Below are positions 12,071 through 27,200 of a stretch of 64,000 bases of DNA, one piece after another. The notes beneath the pieces were generated by a model. The model worked only from the letters and a program-made list of their open reading frames with translations. It searched no databases and was not told the origin of the DNA. Origin of the DNA: Saccoglossus kowalevskii (taxonomy: Eukaryota > Hemichordata > Enteropneusta > Harrimaniidae); the NCBI RefSeq assembly GCF_000003605.2, contig NW_003141315.1:405432-469431 (forward strand). Direction: 5' to 3'. Both the position numbers and the translations under genes were made by a program. Each line of letters opens with the position of its first letter. Within the stretch, counting starts at the first letter, position 1.

Positions 12071-13430
12071 CGAATTGATTAAAAAATATGTTTGCCACAT
12101 CTGTAATTTGCATTTTAATATTTTATAATGCGGCTCTAAATCTGGCGACTAAGTGAAGGAAAAATCGTAGGTTGTAGCACGATTATATTAGCATATAAAC
12201 TTGTTGTTCCCAGTATTTATTTAATGAGCTAAACATAACATTTTGCTGACCTGTTTACCAACTCATGGTATTTGGTTACTGAAAGAAAAAGACAGTGAAA
12301 TGTTACATTGACAAACATTTGACGTCGGTTTGATAACCAAAATTTGGAAAATAATAAATCGCACAACATTATCAGAACTATTCGTCTTATTCTAAGTGAA
12401 ATAGAATACACTATCTTCCATTTTGAGTTTGATTTTTAGCACATTCTTCAGAAAATTTAGAATCTTAAATCATATATATATATATAAATCTGTACATGTA
12501 ATAACACTGAAAATACAGCTCGTATCTGTATCCAGTTTAGAAGATTTTTTTAATATAGCACATCAGTGTTGAATTTCTATATCACGGTATTTATGTGTAT
12601 ATACATTTAAGAAAAGCCTGGTTATCACATGAATAATTCGCTCGTATAGACGAAATGAAAATATTTAATCACTGTTAGTTCACATTTGTAGGTTATACGG
12701 TTGTGGGCAAAAGTCTACAAAACAAAGCCGTATTTGCTTGAATGATGAAATTCTATTTTCAGCGCGTTGTGCCACATACCAGATAATTGATAAGGTTATG
12801 CTAAGATAAGTAAAACTGGGTACAACATAAATATTAAATAACAATTTTCTGACTGTTTGAAGAATCCCCCCTCTAAAATAACGTATTTTTAATTTTAGAA
12901 GTATTAACAGGCATTTTTTATTCAGGAATATACGAAGTTATTCAAATACGCTGTTAACCAATTATTTTGCTACTAAAAAGTTCGTCTGCAAACAGTAAAA
13001 TAAAATATTCACACCGGCATTATCGTTCCCATTACCAACGAATGTAAACCATACAATACTACCCCGTTGAACAACTACCGGTATATGCATTTAAATAAAT
13101 TTCACATTTCTGAAGGCGTACGAATACATGATGTAACATTGGTGTATGTACTATAAAGCACACAGAAGAGCTTACACGTGATGCCTGTTTCAGCAAGCCT
13201 ATAGAATAAAAGATAGTGATTAAATTTTTTGGAAGCTTTCTAGAAATCAACAAATGTACAATGCAAGCTTCCTTATTGGTTCAATAAACTCGTGATGATG
13301 ATGTGTACGATAAAATATTGTCAACAGTCACTGTGAAAGATAATTTGCCAAATTGTTCTTCGGCCATTTTGTTATTATTTTGTTATTTATAATATCACAA
13401 AATAACTTGTTACTGATGATAAAATTGAGA
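12071..13430. other. Intergenic stretch, nothing recognised
   Basis: AT-rich with a short (AT) run near 12473-12486. No exon or element was identified. Confidence 0.4.
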
Positions 13431-13439
13431 AATACACCT

Positions 13440-14030
13440 GTGATCAGGATTGTGTGATGAATTTGTTTACGCGTATCTGTTAATCGACTTATTTAGCTGA
13501 TTACTAGCGAATGGCTGTGTTATGTCTGTCATCGTTTAGGCTCATGCGAGGTCCTGGATGGTATTAGCAGTTACTAATATAGTGAACGATTAATCAAAAG
13601 ATATGACGTGTTCAGTACTTAGTGTGATTGGCTGTATGATTGAAGGTTACGCCCTAGAGTCTTTAAACTGCTTTGTAATTGGTTAAGGTTTTGAAAGTGA
13701 ATAAAGTTGTTTTTAGTTGGTCTTGGCGAGAACACCACGAGATATGCAATCATGGGGCGAGTTTTGACGCAGTCTAGAGTCTAGTCTTGGGGCAGCCTTG
13801 CGATAGTCTTGAGGACTTTTCCCCAGGGCGCTGTGTCTTATAGAGTACTCGACTAACCGACTAAAGACGAGAGTTGAAACGTATTTTGTTGTGTGCGTCT
13901 ATTTGACTGTAAGGATTAAGTGACTTTCCCGATCCCGAACCTCAAGGGGACGCGATAGAGACACGAGACGAGATATTCCCCCTGGCACGTGTGGAGAACC
14001 TCAGAGGAGAAGAATTTCCCCCTCATAATT
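13440..14030 (+). repeat. Dispersed repeat, LTR-like, copy 1
   Basis: This matches 46530-46925 in the same orientation. Shared words include gaatggctgtgttat, tagtgaacgattaatcaaaa, gatatgacgtgt and ggttaag with a downstream aataaa-type signal; both copies end with a gagaac/gagaaac...ccccctcat/ccccatgat segment. Regulatory-looking composition and the polyadenylation-like word would suit a solo LTR fossil, but neither end is proven and no internal region was seen. Treat the class as uncertain. Confidence 0.5.
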
Positions 14031-14178
14031 GCATAACAACTTGATGAAAAGCGTAATGTTACAATCAGATATATTACTTGGCAAATGTTAAAATAGGAAT
14101 CGTAGGCTTTCAGTTCCGATAATTATCGGCAGCACGAAGTGACACAGTTGGTCAAATCACGAAGGTACGTGTGTGGTA

Positions 14179-14483
14179 AGGTTCGGTAGTCGTCGCGCTG
14201 CGCATGTGCGACATTTGTGTTTAAAAATCATTGTTTTTTCCACAATTCAATGCGCTCGTTTAGTGGAAAACACAAGGATGAGGTTTGACCTGCGCGCAAC
14301 TTGTACTAATAACCGCCGCTTACTCCTTCCATACCCTCAAATCACCTAAAAACCCTAATTAAAACTTGGTAACGTTTCAGTTTGTACTCGTTGATTTGCG
14401 CAACAGTCAAAGTCGCCATCTTTGTTTATATATGAGACCATATATCTCGCGCTTGCGTGGCGCGATGACTACCGCCCTTTAAA
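14179..14483 (+). mobile_element. TTAA-type MITE of about 300 bp, copy 1
   Basis: The left end has cggtagtcgtcgcgctgcg and the right end carries the inverted partner cgcgatgactaccgcccttt followed by taaa, consistent with a TTAA target. About 300 bases match 53868-54162 in direct orientation, including tgcgcatgtgcgacatttgtg and tcagtttgtactc. There is no coding sequence. TTAA target use points to a piggyBac-type transposase acting in trans, which is inference from the target site only. Confidence 0.75.
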
Positions 14484-16450
14484 CATACAGCAATTGCGCA
14501 TCGCAATTTCTAAATACGAGCAATGTTATGCCATAGTATATTACCTATTATGTGCGTATCTGGTTATAACAACGTTTCACCAATGCATCTAAATACGCAC
14601 ACTCACAAACCTGAAAACCTGTGACATCTAATATAAAACGATGGCAAAAATACAAACCGGTGCCATAGAATTACTGTTACTTAGTGATTCGAAAGCTGTA
14701 TTAGACATTTTGATGCAATGTGTCTGTACCCAGTATAGGTACTGTTCCACAACTTGCGTGATCTGGACAAAGACATGGTGTCTCTTAAAAGTGAAGTGAA
14801 ACTTACACTTGCGCGTTCATTATGAGAAAAAAAACACCCATCTGAAACTGCCTGATTAACTAGTATAACCAGTTTAAAGAAACTGCCCGATAAAATATAT
14901 ATTACTGTATTAACAATTAATTTACCAGTTCTAGTTCGTGGAAAATAAAAGTAGTTCTAAGAACAATAGAGACAAGGCCGAATTTTGAATAAAGGTGCAA
15001 CCTGAACAGTGGGTCGTATGAGCAAGAGCTGATAATACAAATACAATAATTTGTTCGATACATATCGAACGTAGTGATACCAATACTAGTTGCGATCACA
15101 CGGTGAACAACTTCTCATTATTCTTCTAGTTAGTGGGCGACGATCAAATCGAACAAGCGAACACGAAAATGTTATGTTTTTTTTTTTGAGGTATTAATAC
15201 TCAATAATAAGCGATATGTGGCATTTTTTATAGGTTCCTTGTTATGCTATGAAATAATATTCATACAGATAGCATTAAAATAGGTCGGCAACGTATCATC
15301 AAAATACAAATCATATTCAAGTATTTGTCGTGTGCAGAACGCATAATGATTGACGTCTTAGCGTCGATAGTTGGCGCCTATGAGCTGGCGAACCATGTCA
15401 TTTAAACTTGACGCTATTAGCTAAATCTAAGATGAGGACAATGCACGTTGAATGCTAACACAACGCGTACACAATATAGTACGCAATTACACTATGGTGT
15501 GCGTGACGATATGAATGAGATAAGCCTCAAAATGAACTCCGTCCATCAAACCATGACAATGAGCACTTGGTAGGATGCCTGTAAAACGTCAGTCTTCGTC
15601 GATGCCTACTGTTCCATGAATAACGAACTTCACGACCTGAGAACACACAGTGAGACGAAGAAACATACCTCCTTGCAATTCGACATTAACTGCTTTTGTA
15701 TCATTCACGATTCTTATTGTATCTTATTTCAATCTGTTCAAGATTGGGAAATATAGATTATGATTGTAAAAGTGGGTAGATCGATTTATTAAGCCCCTCT
15801 GATTGTTCAATATCGAAACAGAGAGACAGGTTACACTCGCTGATTGAACAGGGATTACACCCACAATGCAACAACGACAACAACAACATTACTTAGAATT
15901 TCAGTTAATGCGAATTGCATATAGAAAAGCCACATTATGTGCTACCACGCGACGTATACAAGGTATGTGTATACATTTTTTGTAAATATGAAATTGGAAC
16001 ATGCACTGCGGGGCGACGCTGGCGTTTTAGTATCATTCTAGTTGCAGATATTTGAACTTGAAGTTATAATTTTTTTCAGTAAACAAAGAACTATAAATTC
16101 AGTAGGGGTTGTACTACGCGCGTACGCATTTTATCGTGAAAAACAATGTTTTTTACATGCGCTGTACACATCAAACAACGCGTTATGATATTCTTTATAT
16201 CAAAGGCAGGGCTTGTTAGTCGCTGCTGTTAGCGCTCCGTTTTCCAAAGATAACGAGTCACGTGTGTCCTTATTTAATCCACCCTGCCATATAATGGTGG
16301 AGTCCTTGGACATGCCCGGGGAACATACAGCCGAAGATATACGGCGCATACGTATTCACAGTACGCCATACCAAATTCATGCTCATATGTCGTGCTTCTT
16401 GAGGGGTGGCACCTACACCTTATTCTACGAATAGGCAGCATCATTGCAGC
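14484..16450. other. Region upstream of the GABA-B-like receptor gene
   Basis: No coding exon was recognised. The receptor promoter and 5' untranslated region should lie here, but I could not identify a convincing TATA box or initiator, and none is claimed. Confidence 0.4.
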
Positions 16451-19400
16451 ATGGTTCGTGCGACGATCTTCATGTGTATCCTTTTCGTGATGATGTGCGA
16501 CAACAGTTCCGCATTGCGCGATTTGTACATGATGGGGCTGCTGCCCTTCAACGGCGCTTGGTCCGGAGGAGACGCACAGCTAGTTTCAATGAACATGGCT
16601 TTGGAGGAAGTGAACACCAGAGAAGATATATTACCAGGATACCGTCTGCAGTTAATCTATAATGACACAGAGGTAAACCGAATAGTTTTTATGTTAAGTT
16701 TTATTCAGCGTCATTTTAATTTTAACTCACATTAATTAACTGTGCATTTTTTTTTCTGAAACTATCCGGTTTTGTTTCGAACAATCTGATTTGTTGACAT
16801 GCTATGCGTATTACAACATTGTGCGTAATATATGATCAGTAAACTAATACTTAAAATATTTCTATACACATTGATTCGACAGCAGGCAGGGCAAATCATA
16901 GAAATACAGTATACGTATTGGAGCATAATTGCATCCGCTGACGTATGTACACAAATTGTGTAGGACTACGTTGAACACTGCTACGTACGACTTTCGCTAA
17001 TAATTCATGACAACTTAGCAATATGTGCAAGTCAAAAGCATTAGGCGTTAATGATTAATAGAGTTTTCAAGTTTAATCGAGTTCGAGTTATGGTCAGCAA
17101 AAGACATTTTAGAATTTATTGCCCCGTTCTCGACCGCCTAACCATGGATTAATTTCGTGAATAATTTACTTTATCAAACTATATACAAAGAACTATCCGC
17201 GACTGTTGTTTTATTTATAGCTGAAATTGATAAGAACGTTGTATCAAATACATTTCACAGCGCACATTGTCTCGTTTCGCACATACTCAAAATAAATAAA
17301 ATATAGTATTGATCCTATCGGCAGGATTGGTTTGCATTATCGCGTCGTTCATATATACTACCGTGAGAAATCTATTAACTGGGCTCTCACATTTTTCGTT
17401 TGGCTTATTACTGGGATTTCCATTCACGTCAGACAGTATTATTTATGCAGTTTTGAATATAGTTAAAAAAATGATACGCAGTTTAATACAGAGTAGTGTT
17501 ACAGAGTACATTGTTGTTCGTATATGAATTAACTGAAGGACGACTCAACAAAATAATTGACAAACTAGTTGTAGCCATGACAGGATGTTGACTCTTGGAT
17601 TAGGATTGTCATCTGATTCCGGCATCGGATCTGATTAAGGTTCTAGAGAGTCACTGTGTATCGATGCAAATAAAGTATAATATTTCTGGTGTACATGGAA
17701 TTGAAAAAAAATTGTCACTAGCAGTGACTATGTCCAATTAGTAAAAAAAATGCCCCTGAAAGTATATGTAGTAGCAAAATAAAATTCGAAAAAGTTTACT
17801 GCATGTGATCTTTTCGATTTTATGTATCAATTCCAATACTAAGCCATTTAAATTTAGAGACAGTACATGACATTCGTATTCAAATTGTTAAAATTGTTAA
17901 AAATAAGCGTATCGAATATATCAGCACGGTTACTGACGATTTCAAATGATCGGGGAGAGTACGACGAGGTTGGGGATGCTTGCGGGTAATAAAATAAATG
18001 CAATTAATTTACCAATATTTATAGCAAAGGGTAGCCAATTTGAATCCGGCCATAATATAAACAGATAGAGACGTGTTTCCATATTTGTTTAAATCAGGGG
18101 AAAATGCCAAACTTACAGACCAAAGATCTTGTAACATTAGGTCAGCCGCAAAAGTCGACAACGTTCGCATTAATGTGTGGAAAATTCCTCTCATATAAAC
18201 ACATAGAATCTAGAACACTATCTCGGTCGAGTGTTACTTTACTGATCCCACTAGAGCAAAAAACAAAATCTGACAGTTCCCGTGATAAATTCGGACCATA
18301 CAGCCGCTAATTACTAGTCTTTTGACGCAGCTCAAACACCATTACAGTGATATAAAAACTCGGAATAAAAAACCTCATTGTTTCGTTCTTTTAGACGTCG
18401 AAGCATGTATTTGTGTCGATATATCAACATCAAGTGCACCCAATATCCTTCACATATTTCTAATTGTTTTTATTATTCATGATTCCGCAAATTCCGCCTT
18501 TCGATCACACATTACAGGTGTTTTGTGTTATTAGTTTTTTTTTACATAATAGTCGTTTGAGAAATGTCGAAAATATTTTCTCTGAGCAGTATCAATACAT
18601 CTATTATGTTTATGGTTTGATAGTCACTAAATTATTGAACTATATGAGCGTACACCGACTGTAAATAACCACTCTCGTAATTAGTTGCTACTTTCGCCAT
18701 TTTATATAACATTATTGTATATTATAATCACAGTTAAACAAAAGATTGTATTAAAACACCTTTCACTGGTAGCGGTGGTCGTCGCGCCGAGTCTTATTCG
18801 ATGTAAAATACAATGTTTATTTCTATGAAATTCGAATACGTGCTGCGCGACGACCACGAGCCTTTAAGGTTCCAAATAACCACATGCTACCTGCTGATAC
18901 ACATAATTGCAGCTTCCTTTTACTATAATTTGTATAACGCACAGCAACATAATAGTATTTTGTAAAATTGAATATTGTAAAGTATTATTCAACTTGTTAG
19001 CACTACTTACAAACAATCGACCTTCAAATAACTATGACATTACTGGCTCATTAATGATGTCTGGAAATGTACATAATGAGTAGGGGGTGAATGATCACCG
19101 TATATACGAGTGTGTATATTTTCCTGTGAACATAACTGATACAAGTAGTTTCTACACTGAGATGACATGATCAGAATTTGATTGCCTGCATATGTGATTA
19201 TTGACAGTTTAATGCGAATAAATGTTACTTTTTTCTGGTTGTTTATTCCCGCATGTATTCTTGCAAATTTTGTAAATAATGTTAACGATGTGTGTACACG
19301 GAAGCTATATTATAAAGTACTATGGTAGGCGTTCAAGTACTACCGAGAACATTGACATGAATCGAGGATTGTCAGAACGATGTAGAAAACTATGCTATAA

Positions 19401-22400
19401 CACAAATACGTTATCATAATGATATTATCTACAAAAACAATATACCAAACGCGATCTGATTTATCATCGTGTTATTTGGGTAACGTCAGACTACCGTTCG
19501 AATTCGAATGTCGCGATCGCCGAATGTACGACTTACCTTAATTGTTAGTTTATATAATATTTGAACACTTAATGTACGACGATTACTGCCATTTAAAATA
19601 ATGATTCACGTTATATTACAAAGCAATATTTCATTCGCACAAGCTTACATTTCCCGATAGTTTAAAGTGACATATTTCCCACTTCGAACCAGTACAATTT
19701 TTGTTTTTAAAGAATAGTTTGTACTGATGTTATGGGCCGGTAAACATACTAATACACAAACTTGTGAATTCGTTTAACGGAGATCAGATTGCAGTATTAG
19801 TTGAGTTAAAGCATACGATACAAGGCGGAAAAGAACTTGTTAACAAACAAGCTGCTCGCTGATTGGTCGGACTGACTTGTGGTTGGGTTGTATAGCCAAT
19901 CAGATACATTCTTATATGTAGCGTATCATATACTCTAGGGTATAGTTACAATTGTGTATGCGTTCTTCATAAATCTGAACAAGAAGCGTTTATGATCACA
20001 TATCATAAACTATTGTCTAAAACGTACAAGATCACATATCATAAACTATTGACTAATACGTACAAGATCACATATCATAAACTATTGTCTAAAACGTACA
20101 AGATCACATATCATAAACTATTGACTAATACGTACAAGATCACATACCATAAACTATTGTCTAATACGTACAAGATCACATACCATAAACTATTGACTAA
20201 TACGTACAAGAACACATATCATAAACTATTGTCTAAAACGTACAAGATCACATATCATAAACTATTGTCTAATACGTACAAGATCACATACCATAAACTA
20301 TTGTCTAATACGTACAAGATCACATATCATAAACTATTGTCTAAAACGTACAAGATCACATATCATAAACTATTGACTAATACGTACAAGATCACATATC
20401 ATAAACTATTGTCTAAAACGTACAAGATCACATATCATAAACTATTGTCTAATACGTACAAGATCACATACCATAAACTATTGTCTAATACGTACAAGAT
20501 CACATACCATAAACTATTGTCTAAAACGTACAAGATCACATACCATAAACTATTGTCTAAAACGTACAAGATCGCATATCATAAACTATTGTCTAATACG
20601 TACAAGGTCACATACCATAAACTATTGACTAAAACGTACAGGATCACATACCATAAACTATTGTCTACAACTATTGACTAATACGTACAAGATCATATAC
20701 CATAAACTATTGTCTACAACGTACAAGATCACATACCATAAACTATTGTCTAAAACGTACAAGATCACATATCATAAACTATTGTCTAATACGTACAAGG
20801 TCACATACCATAAACTATTGACTAATACGTACAGGATCACATACCATAAACTATTGTCTACAACTATTGACTAATACGTACAAGATCACATACCATAAAC
20901 TATTGACTAATACGTACAAGAACGTCTTCATTAAAATAAACACGTTGCTGAGAAACTATAACTAACATTCGTGATTTGCATATAAACCAAAGTTTATATT
21001 TAAGTTTCAGTGTCGAACAAATACGTGAGCGTTGACTGCAAATTTATAACTTTCCTGAGATTGTATACCAAAGCATGACTCACGCTAAAGCATAGAAAGT
21101 GTAACTGAACTATAATGACCATTAAACGATGTTCACAGACTCGTTATTCAACACTTAATCCGAACAAAGCGACGCGTGTAGAAGTGATCGAAAGTAAATC
21201 AATTAATTGATTATTTTTTCAGTGGACCCCCATTAACAATTTAACTACTATTATTTGTAACTAAATCCTACGACACAATTTTAATTAACTGCCGTGTTTA
21301 ATTGGGAGCAACTCATCTACATCATCAGGGAGATATGTGCTTAAAATAGCCCCAAATAATTAATGTTTTACACGTAGTATTTGGGGCACAGGAAAAAATA
21401 TTAGTTAGGTTCTACGCTATTCCGTTTCAGGAAATTCCGATAATACTAACTGGATGTTGACGTATTCACATTTTTGTTTGTCATTAGCTTATTTTAGCTG
21501 TTATCTTTTGTTCACTGTGTGACCTTTATTTGTTGAATCAGTTCCATATCTCGCTCACTACAAAGTAGCCCTATTGAGTGTTTTTTACGCTTTGGGCTGT
21601 TAAAATCGTTATAATAATGACTTTAATGATTAGATTGAATTAGCTAAATAATGATTGCATTCTCATTTCAGTTGATAAAAGGATATATTTGTACGCTTTT
21701 AAACGTGAAAACTCGCATATAATTATCATTATAGTAGTATGGTTTTGCTTTAGAATCATTATTTCTCATTGTGTACATTTTATTTTGGAGTCTATGTATT
21801 CAACGAATTGAACACAATATTGTATTGTACCTACTGAAGATTGGTCACAGGTAATTAGGTAAAATGTGAGAAATTTAATACTCTTTAAATGTTGTTACAA
21901 TGCCATGACGAACTGCAAACAGAAAATGAGTCTTGAAATCATTTCCAAGAAAATGTCTTACATCTCATCAACATTTTGGATTTGAGCAAAATAAATAAAA
22001 TTAAGGTTCAAAAGATAATAATTCAGCCATTTGTTCGGTGCAAGAAGTGGGAAGATGGATAGAAATCACAGACAGTACCCATGGCGTAATAATTCATGAG
22101 CAAAATAGGGTGAATACAGGATTTCTAATTAGGTAAATGTTGGTGAAACAATTTTTACTCCTCTGAAAATGTGTCAATGTTTACTTTGCATATCGTGTGA
22201 TTCGCGATCTGTGCTAACAAACAACAATTTGTAATGCACGAAAGTAACAATTTAATGGGAAGCAGATCATCTAAATAACAGTTTGCACTGGTCATTGTTG
22301 TTAAAATTGAATTAATGGCATTTGAGGATCTCCGGCAGCAATTAGCGTTGAAATGCCATACTTGACTGAAAGTAACATTAATATAAAAAATATTCCAGTG

Positions 22401-24169
22401 CTATGCCTCATTTAGAAATACTATTACGATCTGCTATATTTCATGCGACCAAAGTAAGCGTTCAGTTACTAACATTTCGAGTAACACATTGCATAAAAAA
22501 AGACTAATCGTTCAATACTATTGAGACTTTAGCTTGTATAGTTAAACACATATAAGGTACGCATTTCTGGAAAATCAATAATTGTTTGTTTGTTTTTTTA
22601 ATATGGCACTACGCCATGGCCTTGTCCTGACGTTTGTAAGATGTAGTTATTTAACGGGTGATGCGCATGCGGTGTATCCTGTGGCTGTATTTCTAAGAGC
22701 GTCAGAACATTTTGTTATTATTACATGTGTTCGCATTTTTTTAGCGTGTGATAACGACGGATGGAGCTTGGTAATGATGTGAGAACCCAAAAGTTGTATT
22801 ATGACGAGTTTGTGTGTCGGTTTAAACAAATAATAAATGTTCCTTGCAGTGTAATGTTGCAACTGGAGTGAACCAAATGTTCCAGATGCTCTACACTCCA
22901 CCAATCAAAATCATGATTCTGGGAGCCGGTTGCTCATTCGTCAGCGAGGCAACTGCGCAGACATCACACCAGTGGAACCTTAATCAGGTAATCTTAATCT
23001 TCCGATTGTGGCAGTACATGAATGTAACTTGTTTTTATTTAAAAACAAAAGTATTTACAAATATTGACAGCCCAATCACAGTGTGTTAGTTATTGAGGTT
23101 TTATTCTAATAATTAAGGTGAATTTAAATGTAAACTTCAAATGTAATACCTGTCTATAAATCTCTGTAATTAAATCGACTAAGCATCATCGTCGTCAATA
23201 ATATACTGTCATTTATTTATTTATTTTGTTCTAGTTGTCATATGCATCGGTATCTCCTTCTCTGTCTGACAAAACTCGGTTTCCACGATTTCTACGCATG
23301 TCCACGCCAGAGACAGCGCACAATCCAGCTCGGGTGAAAATCTTAGAATCTTTTAAGTGGAAAAAAGTAGCAAGCATTCATCAATCTTTGGAACTGTTTG
23401 CTAAAGTAGGTATAACTTTGACTTTGCTTGTATGTCACATTTCATTTCCAAAATTTTAGAATCTAAAATATTTAGTTTGAGTGAATTTATATTGATCCCC
23501 AAAACCACATTCTTATAGCGTGTACTTTAAAAACAAGTTTGCTAGGTTGCACTTTCGCTTTTTCCTGTATTTTTCCCATCTTGAACCATACATCGAAATA
23601 AATGTTTTATGATTAAATAAAGAAAATAAAATATTTCATTCACTCAAATGCACCAGGGTACAGGGACAGGGAAAACTGTGGTAATCCTTTGTGATTTGTA
23701 TTTTCTAACGTTCAAGGTACAATATATATTTGAACTACACTGTAGTCGTAAACATATAAAAAAATAATGATCACGTTTTTCTTATGCAACACGTTATTAG
23801 TAGAAGAAGTAAACCAGTAGGCTTTGAACGAATTTGATACATCGTGTTCGCGAAAGCGGGTTATAAATCAGCTTGGAGTTGACAGTTTGCAGAAGATGTG
23901 AAGAAGATTACGTTACTACGAGGGTACCTCAAAGTATGCACGAACACAGTAAGCGGGAGTATCGATGATCCGACGACGTACTGTGTCAGTGCATACTTTG
24001 AGGTATCCTCGTAAACCTTATTTATACATCATCCAAAATCGAAAAGTTTAGAACTGAATCAGCGAACTTATTTGTGTGGAGTCTGGTCAAATCCTGGTGG
24101 CAGCCATGTTTGTTTTTATTATTAGAGGGCGCATACGCGCGTAATTTCCTAATATGGTAGAATGAAAAT

Positions 24170-24216
<47 letters not shown>

Positions 24217-27200
24217 TTATAGTATATGAATAGAAATAGAAACTAATCATTTATCACATGTGATAAAGCATATTTGAAAAATAACTGCGCGATTGCCCAC
24301 GTAAATGAAAGTGACACCTGTGCGTGCACAGCTTAATATGGGAAAGCTGTTTTTGCGGAAGTCAATTTTGCTGAGAAATCATAAAGCAATAAGCGATTCT
24401 TTATAATCAAGATTAACATGACGAGACTACGACAAGTTGTGAGGTCGATTAAAAATACTTAATGGTTCGTGGTGTATGTATGGGGCAACATGTAATAACA
24501 TACGAGTAGGGTACACAACCGAGACTTTCTCTAAACATATATAATATATGTGACGGGGTTGTTTTACCCACATAGTTTAATCATGCCTATATAAAACACA
24601 AGTCAATTTTGACTGTACGATATTATTAATTTATACAATAAATATTTCACGGAACAATTGTTGTAACATATGAATTGTATTATTTATGCATGTGACAATA
24701 TATTTATATATCTACATTTGAAATCAGCTGACAGAAAATTTATTGGAGCGACTACAGACCGCTAACATAACCATCCTGACATCAGAAATTTTCGTATATG
24801 ACCCAGCAGTACACGTCAGACATCTTAAGGTATGTTATTTTATAAGGATATATGCGAATACCTCGTTGATTGCGATTTTTACCATCTAACAAATAAAATT
24901 GTAAATTTAAGACATTGTGACACACGAGTTTTCTTTGTTCTTTTAAAAATGTTTTTTTCAGTGTGTCATTTAAAATTAGTTACATCGTAAACAGAAAATG
25001 TGTAGGACACCCTATATGTATTTAATAAATATACGATCGCTCTGTCGTTATTATAGGTAAAAAACGCTTGTGATAGTCACATTCAGTGTACTTTCATATT
25101 CTGTCGTGTGTAAAGTATATATACCGAATTGCGTGGTATTGAGCCGTGTTATATATTCACCACATTATATACATAAATGTTATTGGGGCCAGTTGTGTAA
25201 TGTCAACCACGCGCCAATTTAATTTATCTTGCGCTTTTTAAATTTCATCACACTAGAACCGCATTTGTGAAAATTTGAATATTATTTATTGACTCATTCC
25301 CTTATAGTTACATTGTCTAAAGTAAATCTGTAGAGCATGTTTGCAATATTAATTGAGTTATTAACATATTCTCAACACGTTTTGTTGGCTCCAGGAATTA
25401 GATGCAAGAATCATATTCGGAAATTTCTATGTTGATGTTGCTCGAAGAGTTTTCTGCGAGGTAAGCAAATTTGATAATATGTCTAACTAATTGATATATT
25501 GTAACATTTCCTTCGGCTTTAGCTTCAATTGGCAATTTATGTGATCTTAGTGACATATAATATGTTTGTTCGAAAAGTCGTCATATCTATTTGTTCGTCC
25601 AAATTCGTTGCTCTCGTTCGTATTATAATCATTTGAACTTAGTCAAATTCCTAAAACTGTAATGTTGTGTACATTCTGGGTTTGGTATTTGTGTGCCATG
25701 TCAATTGACTTCAAACAGGTATCAGCTGCTGCTGTAATCGACCTAAAAAACTACATGCATCATAAACAAGTATATTAAATTAACGTGTATAATATTATAT
25801 TAACCGATACATTAATATGACAATATCCGAATTATCTACAAAACCTGAGCTGATTTAGTTGTTGTATGTCTGTTACAAGGCATATAAGCAAGGTCTGTAC
25901 GGTGCTAAACATGTGTGGATAATTCAAGGATGGTACGAAGCAGACTGGTGGAAAATAAAGGACGAGAACATTGTGTGCACGGTAGATCAACTATCTGAAG
26001 CAGTGAAGGTACGGTATGATAAACATATGAATTGCTTAGAGGATCAATATGGACAACAATACATATGATATTTGTTATGTATGTTCGTTGAAACATTATA
26101 GTATTATAATATAATATAATTGAATTATATGAATAATTATACAAGTGTTAACGCACATGCGAATTTGCACAGACCATTGATGGATATTTCAAAAACCGTG
26201 TTTTCAGTTGACGACTGTGTTTCAAATATCGAACAAGATTTTTGAGAATACCCGATTATCACATACTAGCAGAAATCTCAATCGAATTGTGTATATACAA
26301 GTTAAATAAATTTGGATTCTAGTAAGTTTGACTCAATACAGATATTCGATGTGATAAAAAGTGTTATCTTATTATCCTAATATTATTAAACCATTTCAGA
26401 AAATTGATAGTTAACAGAGTAACTCACAAAAGTAAAGACAATGTAAATTTCTCCCCAACAATGCATCGAATGTAATAGTAGTAGAATATTTGTATTCGAT
26501 TCGAACTGCCTTAATAACAGAAAGATGGGGGGGGGGTGTTGATTATATAATTCTCGGAAATGTCAAGATTTTTTAAATGGATAACTTATCTTACTGTCAA
26601 TGATTAGAATGGCAATTGATATTGAAACTATTCGTCTTCAGACACAAATTCACGACTTAGAGCAGAGTTTTCAACGATCAAAGTAACAATACCAAGTTTG
26701 TATCTATCTCTATTATAGCACGTGTTCGTAATATATGAAATGGGTAGGTTGAATCGATCCCAGCATATTGGGAACGTTTACAATCTCGTCCAAGGCTCAT
26801 AATCACAAACAAAAAATTATGAAACGTATAGATGAAAACAAATATGAATAAACCAAATAACCATTTTACTGTCACAACAACAACGCAGAGTGTTGTTGAA
26901 ACATTTCTTCGGTTTTGGAGCACAACTGTTTTCTTTTTCATAATTCACTATAGTAAATACTATTCGCAATTTTCTACAATCGATTGAATATATTAATGCA
27001 AACATATCAATGGGTTTTTGTACAATCGTTATCTTCTTCATTTTAGGGATACCTCACGACTGATACGTTTTATTTGGATCCAGATAACAGCATGGGTATT
27101 TCAGGAATGGTAAGAGTGACGTCATTAATCTCGCATATCAATATATAGCGTATTGAAAAAAAATACAATATGCAAGTTATTAGTTTTAAATAATTTATTC

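Noticed and set aside
19992-20681. 229-codon ORF of 12-residue repeats
   Set aside because: It is the translation of the 36-bp satellite; the frame stays open only because the period is a multiple of three. No signal, domain or splice context.
19995-20920. CRISPR array
   Set aside because: A 36-base repeat is the right size, but units are directly adjacent with no spacers, and this is an animal intron.
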